A stretch of DNA of 64,000 bases. Origin: an uncultured Pelagibacteraceae bacterium. Its GTDB lineage: Bacteria > Pseudomonadota > Alphaproteobacteria > Pelagibacterales > Pelagibacteraceae. The translations under genes and the position numbers were made by a program. Where the stretch lies: NCBI GenBank assembly GCA_902555465.1, contig CACDSN010000002.1, positions 1 through 64,000 of the forward strand. The letters run 5' to 3'. Each line of letters starts with the position of its first letter. Position 1 is the first letter of the stretch. This document shows positions 25,286-35,737 of this stretch, piece after piece. The notes beneath the pieces were generated by a model. It saw only the letters and a program-made list of their open reading frames with translations, did not search any database and was not told the DNA's origin.

Positions 25286-25843
25286 TTACTCTGATCTAAA
25301 ACTAATAATTTTATCTGGGTTTGAAACTGAACCGTTGGGACCGTCTCCTTTAGTAATTTTATCAACATTGGCCATACCTTCTATAACTTTACCAAAGACT
25401 GTATAGTGTCTATCAAGATGTGGTGCAGCTTCAAAACAAATAAAGAATTGACTATTTGCACTATTTGGGTCTGAAGATCTTGCCATTGACAAAGTACCAC
25501 GTTCATGAGGAATATCATTAAACTCAGCTTTTAAGTCTGGAAGATTTGATCCACCCATTCCTGCTCTTTGCAGATTAAAATTACTATCACCTGAATTACC
25601 AAATTGAACATCTCCAGTTTGAGCCATAAAACCATCTATTACTCTATGAAAAACAACATTATCGTATTTTCCTGAATTAGCTAGTTCTTTTATTCTGTTT
25701 ACATGATTAGGCGCTTTATCTGGAAAAAGTTCTATTTTAACTTCTCCATTTTTTAATTTTAAAATCATAATATTCTCCTTTGCATTAATGTTTGAAAAAT
25801 TAATAATAATAAAAATAAAAGTTAAATTAATTAAAAATTTCAT
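25286..25843 (-). CDS. Cyclophilin-type peptidylprolyl isomerase, exported
   Basis: This proline isomerase has 185 residues with a signal peptide (about 1-21, ending INA), so it acts in the periplasm. Cyclophilin hallmarks are VVFHRVIDGFMAQTGD (catalytic arginine in FHR), SANSQFFIC and HLDRHYTVFGKV. The length is typical of bacterial PpiA/B. It overlaps coaD by 4 bases and precedes tgt. Confidence 0.94.
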   Translation of the reverse strand: MKFLINLTFIFIIINFSNINAKENIMILKLKNGEVKIELFPDKAPNHVNRIKELANSGKYDNVVFHRVIDGFMAQTGDVQFGNSGDSNFNLQRAGMGGSNLPDLKAEFNDIPHERGTLSMARSSDPNSANSQFFICFEAAPHLDRHYTVFGKVIEGMANVDKITKGDGPNGSVSNPDKIISFRSE

Positions 25844-26331
25844 ACTTTTTTTTTTATTTCTTTAATGACACTTTTTGTAATAAATTTTTTTAAATCTCCT
25901 TTCAATGTTGCTATTTCCTTCACTAGTCTAGAGGATATTACTTGATTATCAACATCTGACATTAAAAAAATCGTCTCAATTTTTTCATTAAGTTTTCTGT
26001 TCATACCGGCAAGTTGGAATTCATACTCGAAATCAGAAACAGCTCGTAATCCCCTCAATATAATATTAGATTTATATTTTTGACATAATGTTGTTGTTAA
26101 AGACGAAAATTTTATAACGGTAATTTTTTTTGATTTAATTTTCAAATCCCTATACAAAGAATTTTTAACAAGTTTTATTCTTTCATCTGTAGTAAATAGA
26201 TGGTTTTTGTCTCCAATATCAGAAACGGCGATTATTAATTTATCAAATAGATTTACACCCTTTTTAATAACGTCTATATGTCCGTAGGTAATAGGATCAA
26301 AAGTTCCAGGATATATTGCTACATTTTTCAT
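25840..26331 (-). CDS. coaD: Phosphopantetheine adenylyltransferase
   Basis: CoaD adds AMP to 4'-phosphopantetheine in coenzyme A synthesis. The 163-residue protein has the nucleotidyltransferase motif YPGTFDPITYGH (7-18), the RGLRAVSDFEYEFQLA segment and an ISSRLVKE motif near the C terminus (usually ISSSxVKE). It lies 4 bases after gyrA and overlaps the cyclophilin gene. Confidence 0.96.
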   Translation of the reverse strand: MKNVAIYPGTFDPITYGHIDVIKKGVNLFDKLIIAVSDIGDKNHLFTTDERIKLVKNSLYRDLKIKSKKITVIKFSSLTTTLCQKYKSNIILRGLRAVSDFEYEFQLAGMNRKLNEKIETIFLMSDVDNQVISSRLVKEIATLKGDLKKFITKSVIKEIKKKV

Positions 26332-26335
26332 TTAA

Positions 26336-28906
26336 TTAAATAAAATTATCATCAATTTTAATTGCTGATACAACTTTTTCATTGTCGGAAAGTTTAATAA
26401 TTCTTACACCTTGTGTATTTCGACCAGCTATTCTAATTTCTTTAACATTAGTTCTAATTACCTTGCCTTTGTCTGTTGAAATAATAATTTCGTCCTCTGC
26501 TGAAACAGGAAATGATGATGAAACATTTCCATTTCTTTGTGATGTAACAATATTAATAATTCCTTTTCCTCCTCTGTTTGTAACTCTGTAATCAGTATGA
26601 GGTGTTCTTTTTCCATAACCATTTTCAGTGATCGAAAGTATAAATTTGTCTACTTTATTTTTATCAACTTTTTTAGATTTTGACGAATGTTTAACATGGT
26701 CAATAATTGATAAAGATACTATTTTATCCCCTTGAGCTAAATTAAGGCCTTTTATACCCTTTGAAGATCTTCCTTTGAAAACCCTAAGTTTACTAGATTC
26801 AAACCTAATAGATTTTCCCGAATTTGTGCTTAAAATAATATCTTGATCATTTCTGCAAATTTGAACACCTGCGATTTTATCATCCTGGTCTAGTTTCATT
26901 GCAATTTTTCCAGCAGCATTAATTGAGCTAAAATCTTCAAGATTATTTTTTCTTATTTTGCCGTTGCTGGTAACAAATATTAGGTGATAATCTTTTTTTT
27001 CAGATATATCATCTGGAAAAGGCATTATAGAACTTATACTTTGATGATTTTTCCATTGTAATAAATTTGATACAGACTTACCTTTTGATGATGATGTGCC
27101 TTCTGGTATTTTCCAGGCTTTTAATCGATATACAAGACCTTCTGAAGAAAAAAATAAAACATGAGTGTGAGTATTAACAGATAATGTTTGTACTACAGAG
27201 TCTTCATCTCTAGTTTTAATACCAGATTTACCCTTGCCTCCTCTTTTTTGCTGCTTAACACTGCTAAGTGCTCCTCTTTTAATATATCCTTGAAGTGTAA
27301 CTGTTACGATTACAGACTCTTTTTGAATTGTTTCTTCAATATCATAATTTAAAACTGCATCAATAATTTGTGTTTTTCTAGGAGTAGCATATTTTTCCTT
27401 AATATTTTTTAATTCACTACTTATAACCTTAAATAATTCTTTCTTTGAGTTTAATATTTTTTTAAATTTAACTATTTGTTCAATTAATTTTTGTAATTCA
27501 ATTTCAATTTCATTTATACCTAATGCAGTTAATTTTTGCAGTTTTAAATCTAAAATTGCAAGAACTTGTTCCATAGAAAATTTATAATTATTTTTTGAAT
27601 TTTTATTTTCAACAAGTTTAATTAATTTTAGTGATTTATTTACAGACCATGAGGTTTTTAATAACTTATTTTTTGCTTCTTCTGGAGTTTTGGAATTTCT
27701 TATAACTTTTATTATTTTATCGAGATTATCTATACTAACTGATAGTCCTATTAGAATATGTGCTCTATCTTCTGCTTTTTTTAAATCATACTTTGTCCTT
27801 TTGACAATTACTTTTTCTCTAAATAATAAAAAACTTTCTAAAAAATCTTTGAGATTGCATGTTTTTGGTTTTTTATCAACTATGGCTAAAGTATTAAAAC
27901 CAAATGAGCTTTCTATAGACGTATGCTTGTAAAGTTGTCTTTTAATTGTTTCTGGTTCAACGCCACGTCTTAAATCTATTACAACTCTAATACCCTCTCT
28001 GTTAGATTCATCTCTAATATCACTAATACCTTCAATTTTTTTTCCTCTAACAAGTTCAGCTATTCTTTCATTTAATATAGATTTATTAACCTGGTAAGGC
28101 ACTGATGATATAATTAATCTTTCTTTTCCATTTTTAATTTGCTCTGTAGAAATTTCACCTCTAATTTTAAATGAACCTCTTCCAGTTTTGTATCCTTGTT
28201 TAATTATATCCTTCCCAATAATTAATCCTCCTGTTGGAAAATCTGGACCTGGAATTAATTTCATTAACTCTGGTATTTTAATTTCTCTGTTTTCTATTAA
28301 TGCCAGTGTTCCATTAATTATCTCTCCAAGGTTATGCGGTGGAATACTTGTGGCCATTCCTACAGCAATACCTCCTGCCCCATTAACAAGAAGATTTGGG
28401 TATTGAGCAGGTAAAATTTCAGGTTCCTTTTCAGTTTCATCATAATTGCTTTTAAATTCGACAGTATCTTTATTAATATCATCAACTAAATGTTGCGAAA
28501 CTTTTGAAAGTCTTGTTTCAGTATATCTCATTGCTGCTGGTGGATCTCCATCTATAGATCCAAAATTTCCCTGTCCTTCGATCAAAGGAAGGCTCATAGA
28601 AAAATCTTGAACCATTCTAACCAACGCATCATACACAGCTTGGTCTCCGTGAGGATGATATTTACCAATAACATCTCCAACTATTCTTGCAGATTTTCTA
28701 AATTGTTTAGCCCAGTCAAAACCTCCTTTGTGCATAGCATAAATTATTCTTCTATGAACAGGTTTAAGGCCATCTCTTATATCTGGAAGAGCTCGACTAA
28801 TAATTACGCTCATTGCGTAAGAAAGATATGATGAACTCATTTCATCATACATAGATATTGAGCTTACGATAGGCTTTTTATCTTCTGTCAATTGATCTTT
28901 TTTCAT
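26336..28906 (-). CDS. gyrA: DNA gyrase subunit A
   Basis: This is the type II topoisomerase breakage subunit, with 856 residues. The active tyrosine is Y128 in AAMRYTE. The quinolone-resistance region reads [11 protein letters not shown], with glutamine at position 89 where E. coli has Ser83, and the Asp87 equivalent (D93) kept. The C-terminal beta-pinwheel contains the GyrA-box QKRGGKG, which distinguishes it from ParC. Its start shares a base with the ssb stop codon, giving a coupled ssb-gyrA-coaD-cyclophilin-tgt run. Confidence 0.97.
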   Translation of the reverse strand: MKKDQLTEDKKPIVSSISMYDEMSSSYLSYAMSVIISRALPDIRDGLKPVHRRIIYAMHKGGFDWAKQFRKSARIVGDVIGKYHPHGDQAVYDALVRMVQDFSMSLPLIEGQGNFGSIDGDPPAAMRYTETRLSKVSQHLVDDINKDTVEFKSNYDETEKEPEILPAQYPNLLVNGAGGIAVGMATSIPPHNLGEIINGTLALIENREIKIPELMKLIPGPDFPTGGLIIGKDIIKQGYKTGRGSFKIRGEISTEQIKNGKERLIISSVPYQVNKSILNERIAELVRGKKIEGISDIRDESNREGIRVVIDLRRGVEPETIKRQLYKHTSIESSFGFNTLAIVDKKPKTCNLKDFLESFLLFREKVIVKRTKYDLKKAEDRAHILIGLSVSIDNLDKIIKVIRNSKTPEEAKNKLLKTSWSVNKSLKLIKLVENKNSKNNYKFSMEQVLAILDLKLQKLTALGINEIEIELQKLIEQIVKFKKILNSKKELFKVISSELKNIKEKYATPRKTQIIDAVLNYDIEETIQKESVIVTVTLQGYIKRGALSSVKQQKRGGKGKSGIKTRDEDSVVQTLSVNTHTHVLFFSSEGLVYRLKAWKIPEGTSSSKGKSVSNLLQWKNHQSISSIMPFPDDISEKKDYHLIFVTSNGKIRKNNLEDFSSINAAGKIAMKLDQDDKIAGVQICRNDQDIILSTNSGKSIRFESSKLRVFKGRSSKGIKGLNLAQGDKIVSLSIIDHVKHSSKSKKVDKNKVDKFILSITENGYGKRTPHTDYRVTNRGGKGIINIVTSQRNGNVSSSFPVSAEDEIIISTDKGKVIRTNVKEIRIAGRNTQGVRIIKLSDNEKVVSAIKIDDNFI

Positions 28907-29358
28907 TAAAAAGGAATATCATCATCCAAATCAGAATTATTTTGCTGATTAGTCTGATCAAATTCATTATTTTTATTTGGAGAGATTGTTGAGTTATTTG
29001 AATTGGCTCCCCCTAACATCGTTAATGTTGAGTTATAACCTTGTAATATAATTTCTGTAGAATATTTATCTTGTCCCGATTGCTCATCTTTCCATTTTCT
29101 TGTTGATAATTGTCCTTCTATATAAACTTGAGCTCCTTTTTTTAGATATTGTTGAACTACATTTACAAGTCCCTCATTAAATACAACTACACGGTGCCAT
29201 TCTGTTTTTTCTTTTTTTTCTCCTGTATTCCGATCTTTCCAAGATTGACTGGTGGCAAGACTTAACCTAGCGACACTTTTTCCATTTACCATTTGTTTTA
29301 CATCTGGATCAGCTCCTAGTCTACCGATTAATTGAACCTTATTTAAACTTCCTGCCAT
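28906..29358 (-). CDS. ssb: Single-stranded DNA-binding protein
   Basis: The 150-residue protein has an OB fold (about 5-110: [18 protein letters not shown] start, [26 protein letters not shown]). A flexible Asn/Gln/Ser-rich linker and the acidic tip DLDDDIPF follow; the tip recruits repair and replication partners. The gene is divergent from uvrA with an 80-base gap that holds a symmetric promoter core. Confidence 0.97.
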   Translation of the reverse strand: MAGSLNKVQLIGRLGADPDVKQMVNGKSVARLSLATSQSWKDRNTGEKKEKTEWHRVVVFNEGLVNVVQQYLKKGAQVYIEGQLSTRKWKDEQSGQDKYSTEIILQGYNSTLTMLGGANSNNSTISPNKNNEFDQTNQQNNSDLDDDIPF

Positions 29359-29379
29359 AAAATTAGTAAATTTGTGATT

Positions 29380-29389
29380 TATAATTATA
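29380..29389. promoter_or_regulatory. Symmetric -10 core between ssb and uvrA
   Basis: TATAATTATA is a perfect palindrome and gives a consensus TATAAT on both strands (29380-29385 plus; 29384-29389 read on minus). Starts lie 22 bases away on the ssb side and 49 on the uvrA side. No alphaproteobacterial LexA box (GTTC-N7-GTTC or GAAC-N7-GAAC) is visible in the gap. Confidence 0.45.
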
Positions 29390-29438
29390 ACACATTTTAC
29401 CTTGAATATTAATTTTATTAATCTAAAGCAACTAAATA

Positions 29439-32315
29439 ATGCTTAAAAAGATCTTAATAAAAGGTGCAAAAGAGCACAATTTAAAGAATATATCTTTAGA
29501 AATTCCTAAAGATAAATTCATAGTTATTACTGGATTATCAGGGTCAGGAAAATCATCTTTGGCATTTGACACAATATATGCTGAAGGTCAAAGAAGATAT
29601 GTAGAAAGTTTATCAGCTTATGCAAGACAATTTTTGGATAAAATGAAAAAACCAAACGTTGATCTTATTGAAGGATTAAGTCCAGCTATATCAATTGAAC
29701 AAAAAAATACATCAAAAAATCCAAGATCTACTGTTGCTACTGTAACGGAAATTTATGATTACATGAGGGTTTTATACGCAAGAGTTGGGATACCTTTTTC
29801 TCCTTTCACTGGAAAACCAATAGAATCACAAACTATTAGTCAAATCGTAGATAGAATTAAACAGCTACCAAAAAAATCTACAATTTATTTATATGCACCT
29901 ATTGTTAGAGGTAGAAAAGGTGAATATAAAAAAGAAATTTTATCATTTAAAAAAAGAGGTTTTAGAAAAATTAGAATTGATAATAAAACTTATGATATTG
30001 ATAATGCACCTGAACTTAATAAAAAATTTAAACACGATATATCAATACTTGTTGATAGAATAGTAATTAATTCGTCACTTGGAAATAGACTTGCGGAGTC
30101 TGTTGAAACTTCAATAAATTTATCAAATGGTTTATTGTTTGTAGAGTATGAAGATGAAACACTTCCTAAACAATATAGGAAAGTTGAAAAAATTGTTTTT
30201 TCAACAAAGTTCGCTTGTCCCGAAAGTGGTTTTACTATTGAAGAAATTGAACCAAGGCTTTTTTCTTTTAATAGTCCTTATGGTGCATGTGAAGAATGTG
30301 AAGGTATTGGAATAAAATTAAATGTAGATCCTAAATTAGTTGTACCAGATGAGAAAAAGACCATATCTGAAGGAGCAATTGTTCCATGGGCAAAATCAAC
30401 TTCTCTATATTATGCTCAAACGTTAGCATCTTTAGCTAAGCATTACAAATTTTCATTAAATGAAAAATGGAAAAATCTTTCAAAAAAGATTAAAGATGTA
30501 ATTTTATATGGTTCAGATAATGAAGAAATTAAGTTTTCATACGACGATGGATACGAAAAATATTCACATAAAAAAACATTTGAGGGTGTTGTTAATAATT
30601 TAGAAAGAAGATATTTAGAAACAGATAGTGATTGGATGAGGGAAGAAATATCTCAATATCAATCTGACACTAAATGTGAAAAATGTAGCGGTTTTAGACT
30701 TAAAGAGGAAGCTCTCTGCGTAAAAATACAGGATTTAAATATAAGTCAGGTTAGCGAAAAATCAATCATAGAAGCAAAAAAATGGTTTGCATCTTTAAAA
30801 GATAAATTAGACCCTACAAGACTTAAAATTGCACAACATATACTTAAAGAGATTAACGAAAGATTAGATTTTCTTTTAAATGTTGGGCTGGATTACTTAA
30901 CTTTATCTAGAGAGTCAGGCACATTATCCGGTGGAGAGTCGCAAAGAATTAGGTTGGCATCTCAAATTGGCTCTGGTCTTACGGGTGTACTTTATGTTTT
31001 GGATGAACCATCTATTGGATTGCATCAAAAAGATAATATTAAATTAATTGATGCATTAAAACGATTAAGAGATCTTGGAAATACAGTAATTGTAGTAGAG
31101 CATGATACAGAGACGATGGAAAACTCAGATCATGTTATAGATTTGGGACCTGAAGCAGGTAACAAAGGTGGAAAAATAGTTGCTGAGGGTACTTGTGAAG
31201 ATATTAAAAAAAATAACAACAGTATCACTGGTAGATACCTATCAAATAAAAGTTTTATACCTGTTCCAAAAAATCGAAGATTAGCTAAAAATGGAAGATA
31301 TTTAGAAATTTTAAATGCTTCGGGTAATAATTTAAAAAATGTAAATTTAAAAATTCCACTTGGGGCTTTTACTTGTGTTACAGGTGTATCTGGAAGTGGT
31401 AAATCTACTTTAATACTTCAAACCCTGTTTAATGCTTTAAATCTCTATTTAAATAATAATAAATCTAGAAAAATTCCTCTCCCTTTTAAAGGAATCAAGG
31501 GTATTGAATTAATTGATAAAATAATCGATATCGATCAATCACCAATTGGGAGAACACCAAGATCAAACCCTGCTACTTACACTGCTGCATTTGGTCCTAT
31601 AAGAGATTGGTTTACGAATTTGCCCGAGTCAAAAAGTAGAGGATATAAACCTGGCAGGTTTTCATTTAATGTAAAAGGAGGCCGATGTGAAGCATGCGAA
31701 GGTGATGGAGTCATAACTTATGAAATGCATTTTCTTCCAGATGTTTATATTACTTGTGATGAATGTAAAGGGAGCAGATATAATAGAGAGACATTAGAAA
31801 TTAAGTTTAAAGGTAAAAATATAGCCGATGTTTTAAATATGACCGTAGATGAAGGTTGTGATTTTTTTGAAAATATAAATACAATAAGAGGTAAATTACT
31901 TACCTTAAAAAAGGTTGGATTAGGTTATATAAAAATTGGTCAACAAGCTACAACATTGTCGGGAGGTGAAGCACAAAGGATCAAACTTGCAAAAGAATTA
32001 TCTAGAAGATCTACAGGGAGAACTGTATATATTTTAGACGAACCTACCACTGGACTGCATCAACATGATATAAAGAAACTATTAGAAATTCTTCATAGTT
32101 TTGTTGCAACTGGTAATACTGTTGTTGTAATAGAACATAATTTAGATGTTATAAAGACGGCAGATCATTTAATTGATATAGGTCCTGAGGGTGGTGTAAA
32201 TGGTGGAGAAATTATCGCAGAGGGAAAACCTGAAGAAATTGTCAAAGTTAATCAAAGCTATACTGGAAAATATTTAGCGCCTTTATTAATTTCTAAATAT
32301 AAAAAAATTGCCTAA
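29439..32315 (+). CDS. uvrA: Excinuclease ABC subunit A
   Basis: UvrA is the damage-recognition ATPase of nucleotide excision repair, with 958 residues. Two ABC modules are seen: Walker [10 protein letters not shown] (about 31-39) and GVSGSGKST (about 648-656), with LSGGESQR and LSGGEAQR signatures. The second zinc finger (CEAC ... CDEC) is complete. The first knuckle reads CPES rather than CxxC, which I recall as common in alphaproteobacteria. It is followed 26 bases later by the PuuD-like gene. Confidence 0.97.
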   Translation: MLKKILIKGAKEHNLKNISLEIPKDKFIVITGLSGSGKSSLAFDTIYAEGQRRYVESLSAYARQFLDKMKKPNVDLIEGLSPAISIEQKNTSKNPRSTVATVTEIYDYMRVLYARVGIPFSPFTGKPIESQTISQIVDRIKQLPKKSTIYLYAPIVRGRKGEYKKEILSFKKRGFRKIRIDNKTYDIDNAPELNKKFKHDISILVDRIVINSSLGNRLAESVETSINLSNGLLFVEYEDETLPKQYRKVEKIVFSTKFACPESGFTIEEIEPRLFSFNSPYGACEECEGIGIKLNVDPKLVVPDEKKTISEGAIVPWAKSTSLYYAQTLASLAKHYKFSLNEKWKNLSKKIKDVILYGSDNEEIKFSYDDGYEKYSHKKTFEGVVNNLERRYLETDSDWMREEISQYQSDTKCEKCSGFRLKEEALCVKIQDLNISQVSEKSIIEAKKWFASLKDKLDPTRLKIAQHILKEINERLDFLLNVGLDYLTLSRESGTLSGGESQRIRLASQIGSGLTGVLYVLDEPSIGLHQKDNIKLIDALKRLRDLGNTVIVVEHDTETMENSDHVIDLGPEAGNKGGKIVAEGTCEDIKKNNNSITGRYLSNKSFIPVPKNRRLAKNGRYLEILNASGNNLKNVNLKIPLGAFTCVTGVSGSGKSTLILQTLFNALNLYLNNNKSRKIPLPFKGIKGIELIDKIIDIDQSPIGRTPRSNPATYTAAFGPIRDWFTNLPESKSRGYKPGRFSFNVKGGRCEACEGDGVITYEMHFLPDVYITCDECKGSRYNRETLEIKFKGKNIADVLNMTVDEGCDFFENINTIRGKLLTLKKVGLGYIKIGQQATTLSGGEAQRIKLAKELSRRSTGRTVYILDEPTTGLHQHDIKKLLEILHSFVATGNTVVVIEHNLDVIKTADHLIDIGPEGGVNGGEIIAEGKPEEIVKVNQSYTGKYLAPLLISKYKKIA

Positions 32316-32341
32316 TTATAAATTTCATAGTATAAAATAGT

Positions 32342-32944
32342 ATGTCTGGGATTTTACAATCTTTATCTAAAACAATTCATTTTTCATTAGCTTTAGCAAT
32401 TATTCTTTTTTTAGGGCTATATTTTTTAAATGGTGGCTTTGATATAGACAGGCTTTTTTGGAGTTGGTTATTTAGATATGTGCATGTCATTGTTGGAATT
32501 ATGTGGATAGGATTATTATGGTATTTTAACTTTGTACAAATACCTAATATGTCCAAAATTCCAGATGAACAAAAGCCAGCTATAGGAAAGGTTATTGCCC
32601 CAGCAGCTTTATTTTGGTTTAGATGGGCTGCATTATTTACAATTTTATCAGGTTTAATACTAGCATATATAAATGGTTATGCTCATGATGCTATGACTTT
32701 GGGCATTACTTCTGGTGGCGGCAAAAGTACAGCTATTGGGATCGGTATGTGGTTAGGTTTGATAATGGCATTTAATGTTTGGTTTGTAATATGGCCAAAT
32801 CAAAAAAGAGCTTTAGGAATTATCGAAACTGATCCAGATACAAAAGTTAAGTCTGCTAAAACTGCTATGTTGTTTTCAAGAACCAATACATTGCTTTCAT
32901 TGCCCATGCTTTTATCAATGGTGGCGGCCCAGAATTTGTATTAA
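32342..32944 (+). CDS. PuuD-like (COG3748) membrane protein, no cytochrome domain
   Basis: This 200-residue protein has about five membrane segments. It shows the pattern of the N-terminal part of urate hydroxylase PuuD-type proteins: RYVHVIVGIMWIGLLWYFNF (about 40-59), APAALFWFRWAALFT, and NVWFVIWPNQKRALG near the C terminus. Full PuuD proteins are longer and end in a cytochrome c domain; neither CxxCH nor the extra length is present. Conserved histidine and arginine (H43, R82) could bind heme, but this is inference. No other purine catabolism gene is nearby. Its last 4 bases overlap secF. Confidence 0.7.
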   Translation: MSGILQSLSKTIHFSLALAIILFLGLYFLNGGFDIDRLFWSWLFRYVHVIVGIMWIGLLWYFNFVQIPNMSKIPDEQKPAIGKVIAPAALFWFRWAALFTILSGLILAYINGYAHDAMTLGITSGGGKSTAIGIGMWLGLIMAFNVWFVIWPNQKRALGIIETDPDTKVKSAKTAMLFSRTNTLLSLPMLLSMVAAQNLY

Positions 32945-33840
32945 TTTTTTTCTTCCTCTTTTTTTACAATTGTATAATGATCAACCTTTAATTTTATTAA
33001 TATAGGGTTTGCTATATAAATAGAAGAATAGGTCCCTATAATCACACCTAAAATCATTGCGAATGAAAAACCTCGTAAAATTTCACCACCAAGAAAAAAA
33101 ATTGAAAGCAAAGCTAATAATGTTGTAACTGAAGTTAGAATTGTTCTTGATAAAGTTTCATTTATAGACAGATTTGTTAATTCAAAAATTTTCAGATCTG
33201 TATACTTTTTTAAATTGTCACGAACCCTATCAAAAATAACTACTGTATCATTCATTGAATAACCAACAATTGTTAGTACTGCTGCTACAATAGATAAATT
33301 TATTTCTAATGATAAAAAAGAAAAAATACCTAGTGTAATAATAATATCATGAAACAATGCTAAAATAGCTCCTAGACTAAACTGCCATTCAAATCTTATC
33401 CATATGTAAATTAGCATTGCTGCTAGAGATAATGAAATTGCAATAACACCAGATTTCAATAGTTCAGAACTTACTTTGGGACCAACATTTTCTACACGTC
33501 TAAAATTTATATCTGGAAAGGATTTTGATATCTCATTTTTAAGATTATTAATAAATTCAGGATTTTCTAAATTTTGTTTTTGAAATTTAACTATATAATC
33601 CTTTTCATTGCCAAAGTTTTTTACAGTTAAATTAGATAAATTTGATTTGCTAAACACTTCTCTAACCTTTGAAACTGAATGATCTGATGAAGTAAGCCTA
33701 ATTTCAATTAGTGTTCCACCTTTAAAATCAACACCAAAATTTAAACCTTTAAAAAAAAGAAATATTAAAGATATTATAACTAAAATCATTGAAAATAGTC
33801 CAAAGTGTTTATAAAATTTATTAAATTTAATATCTTTCAT
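32941..33840 (-). CDS. secF: Protein translocase subunit SecF
   Basis: Together with SecD it uses the proton gradient to pull proteins through SecYEG. The 299-residue protein has six membrane helices with one large periplasmic loop. GVDFKGGTLIEIR (about 32-44) and GYSMNDTVVIFDRVRDN (about 193-209) are the family signatures. The secD stop codon lies one base upstream of its start. Confidence 0.96.
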   Translation of the reverse strand: MKDIKFNKFYKHFGLFSMILVIISLIFLFFKGLNFGVDFKGGTLIEIRLTSSDHSVSKVREVFSKSNLSNLTVKNFGNEKDYIVKFQKQNLENPEFINNLKNEISKSFPDINFRRVENVGPKVSSELLKSGVIAISLSLAAMLIYIWIRFEWQFSLGAILALFHDIIITLGIFSFLSLEINLSIVAAVLTIVGYSMNDTVVIFDRVRDNLKKYTDLKIFELTNLSINETLSRTILTSVTTLLALLSIFFLGGEILRGFSFAMILGVIIGTYSSIYIANPILIKLKVDHYTIVKKEEEKN

Positions 33841-33841
33841 G

Positions 33842-35395
33842 TTAAATCAAATTTTCTTTATGCTTATTTGTCTTTACGTATATTGAACTTAGTAATCTTG
33901 CAATAAAGTATACAGAAAATAAAGTTGTCAATATCCCTACTCCCAAAGTTACAGAAAATCCTTTTACTGGACCTGACCCCATAAAAAATAGTATTACTGC
34001 TGCTATTAAAGTTGTAATATTTGCATCAATAATTGCTGTTCTTGATTTGATATATCCACTGTCAAAGGCAATAATATAATTATCTTCTTTTTGAATTTCT
34101 TCTTTAATTCTTTCAAAAATAAGTACATTTGCATCTACTGCCATACCAACTGTTAAAATAATTCCAGCAATTCCAGGCAAAGTTAAAGTTGCTCCAAATA
34201 AAGTTAAAATTCCAATTAAAAGTAACAAATTAGTAATTAAAGCAAAATTCGCAATTAAACCAAAAAATCGATATTTATAAATCATAAATGCCACTACTAA
34301 ACTAAAGCCTACAATGAGTGATATAATACCTGATTTAATTGAATCTTTTCCTAAATCTGGCCCTACAGTTCTTTCTTCAATGATATTCATTGGAGCAGGT
34401 AAAGCACCAGATCTTAATAATAATGCTAAATCTGTAGCACTTTGAAATGTAAAATTGCCACTAATTTGACCAGATCCACCTAAAATTGGTTCTCTAATTG
34501 ATGGTGCACTAATAATTTTGCCATCTAATATTATAGCTAGTTGCTTACCTACATTTTGAGTCGTAGCTCTGCCAAATTTTTTTGCTCCTACCCTATCTAA
34601 TGTAAAAGAAACTATGGTTTCATTAGTTTGAGTATCCATTCGTGGCTTTGCATCAACAAGATTATCACCGTTTAAAATGATTCTTTTACTAACTAGAGCT
34701 TCATCAATCTCATTATCAAATTTTAACTTTTCTGTACCAAAAGTGTCATTTTCATTAGAGGAGACGAACTGAAAAGTTAAATTAGCAGTCTTACCTAGCA
34801 AAGATTTTATTCTTGCGGGATCATCTAGACCGGGAAGTTCAACTAAAATACGGTTATTTCCTCTTCGTAAGATATTAGGTTCATTAGTACCAGTTTCGTC
34901 AACTCTTCTTCTTACTATTTCTACCGCCTGATCTAAAGATGAAGAATTTAATAAAACAATACCATAGTCAGATAGGTACATAGAAAAGAAATTACCTTGA
35001 TTATCTAAAGTGAACTGATGGGTTTTAAATTTTTCAAAATAAGGATTTAAATCACTATTTTTATCTAACAAAATTTCTTGCACAGCTTCAAAATTTGAAT
35101 TGTCAGTTTCAAAAAAAATTTTGTTATTATCAATGGAAAAATTTCGAACTCTTAGTGATTTATTGTTAAAAAACTTTTTTAAATCTACTAATTTATTTTG
35201 TAAGGTTTGTGAAATAATAGGCTGGTTATCAATTTCAAGAAGTAGATAAGAACCACCCTGCAAATCTAAACCAAGATTAATTTTATTCTTAAGGATGTAG
35301 TCATCAAATTTAAATATATTTGAAAAAGATAAATAAACAAAAATTGTAGTGATAATGAATACAGTTAAAATTTTAAATTTAGAAAAATATAGCAC
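33842..35395 (-). CDS. secD: Protein translocase subunit SecD
   Basis: This is the partner of SecF in the export motor, with 517 residues. Signatures are LGLDLQGGSYLLLEID near the N terminus, the P1 head segment (VRRRVDETGTNEPNI), and GMAVDANVLIFERIKEE in the membrane part. The start is GTG at 35395, which fits the position of the first membrane helix and the 11-base gap to yajC. Confidence 0.96.
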   Translation of the reverse strand: MLYFSKFKILTVFIITTIFVYLSFSNIFKFDDYILKNKINLGLDLQGGSYLLLEIDNQPIISQTLQNKLVDLKKFFNNKSLRVRNFSIDNNKIFFETDNSNFEAVQEILLDKNSDLNPYFEKFKTHQFTLDNQGNFFSMYLSDYGIVLLNSSSLDQAVEIVRRRVDETGTNEPNILRRGNNRILVELPGLDDPARIKSLLGKTANLTFQFVSSNENDTFGTEKLKFDNEIDEALVSKRIILNGDNLVDAKPRMDTQTNETIVSFTLDRVGAKKFGRATTQNVGKQLAIILDGKIISAPSIREPILGGSGQISGNFTFQSATDLALLLRSGALPAPMNIIEERTVGPDLGKDSIKSGIISLIVGFSLVVAFMIYKYRFFGLIANFALITNLLLLIGILTLFGATLTLPGIAGIILTVGMAVDANVLIFERIKEEIQKEDNYIIAFDSGYIKSRTAIIDANITTLIAAVILFFMGSGPVKGFSVTLGVGILTTLFSVYFIARLLSSIYVKTNKHKENLI

Positions 35396-35406
35396 TTAAA
35401 AAATAA

Positions 35407-35691
35407 TTATTTTTTTATCTCTTGACTATTGACTAGTGCTTGAATTCCTGTCGATTTAACTACTTCAACTTTTACATTATCAGAAATTAATACTTCTGCT
35501 TTTTCAGCATCAATAATTCTCTCCACAACCCCCACTATTCCTCCAGAAGTAATAACTTTGTCACCTCTTTTTAAATTATCTACCATTAATTTATGGTCTT
35601 TAACTTTTTTTTGTTGAGGTCGTATCAAGAAAAAATAGAAAATTACAAATATTAAAATCAAAGGTATAAATTGTGCTATTCCTGAATCCAT
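35407..35691 (-). CDS. yajC: Preprotein translocase subunit YajC
   Basis: The 94-residue protein has one N-terminal membrane helix (about 7-22) followed by the family block RPQQKKVKDHKLMVDNLKRGD. It associates with SecDF. A strong Shine-Dalgarno (AGGAG, 4 bases before the ATG) precedes it. It stands 46 bases downstream of serS and 11 before secD. Confidence 0.95.
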   Translation of the reverse strand: MDSGIAQFIPLILIFVIFYFFLIRPQQKKVKDHKLMVDNLKRGDKVITSGGIVGVVERIIDAEKAEVLISDNVKVEVVKSTGIQALVNSQEIKK

Positions 35692-35737
35692 AAATCTCCT
35701 AATTACTCAAATTCTTTATACCAAATATTAAATTTTC

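Noticed and set aside
29439..32315. CPES in the first UvrA zinc knuckle as a defect
   Set aside because: A serine at this position is, to my knowledge, common in alphaproteobacterial UvrA; the second zinc finger is intact.
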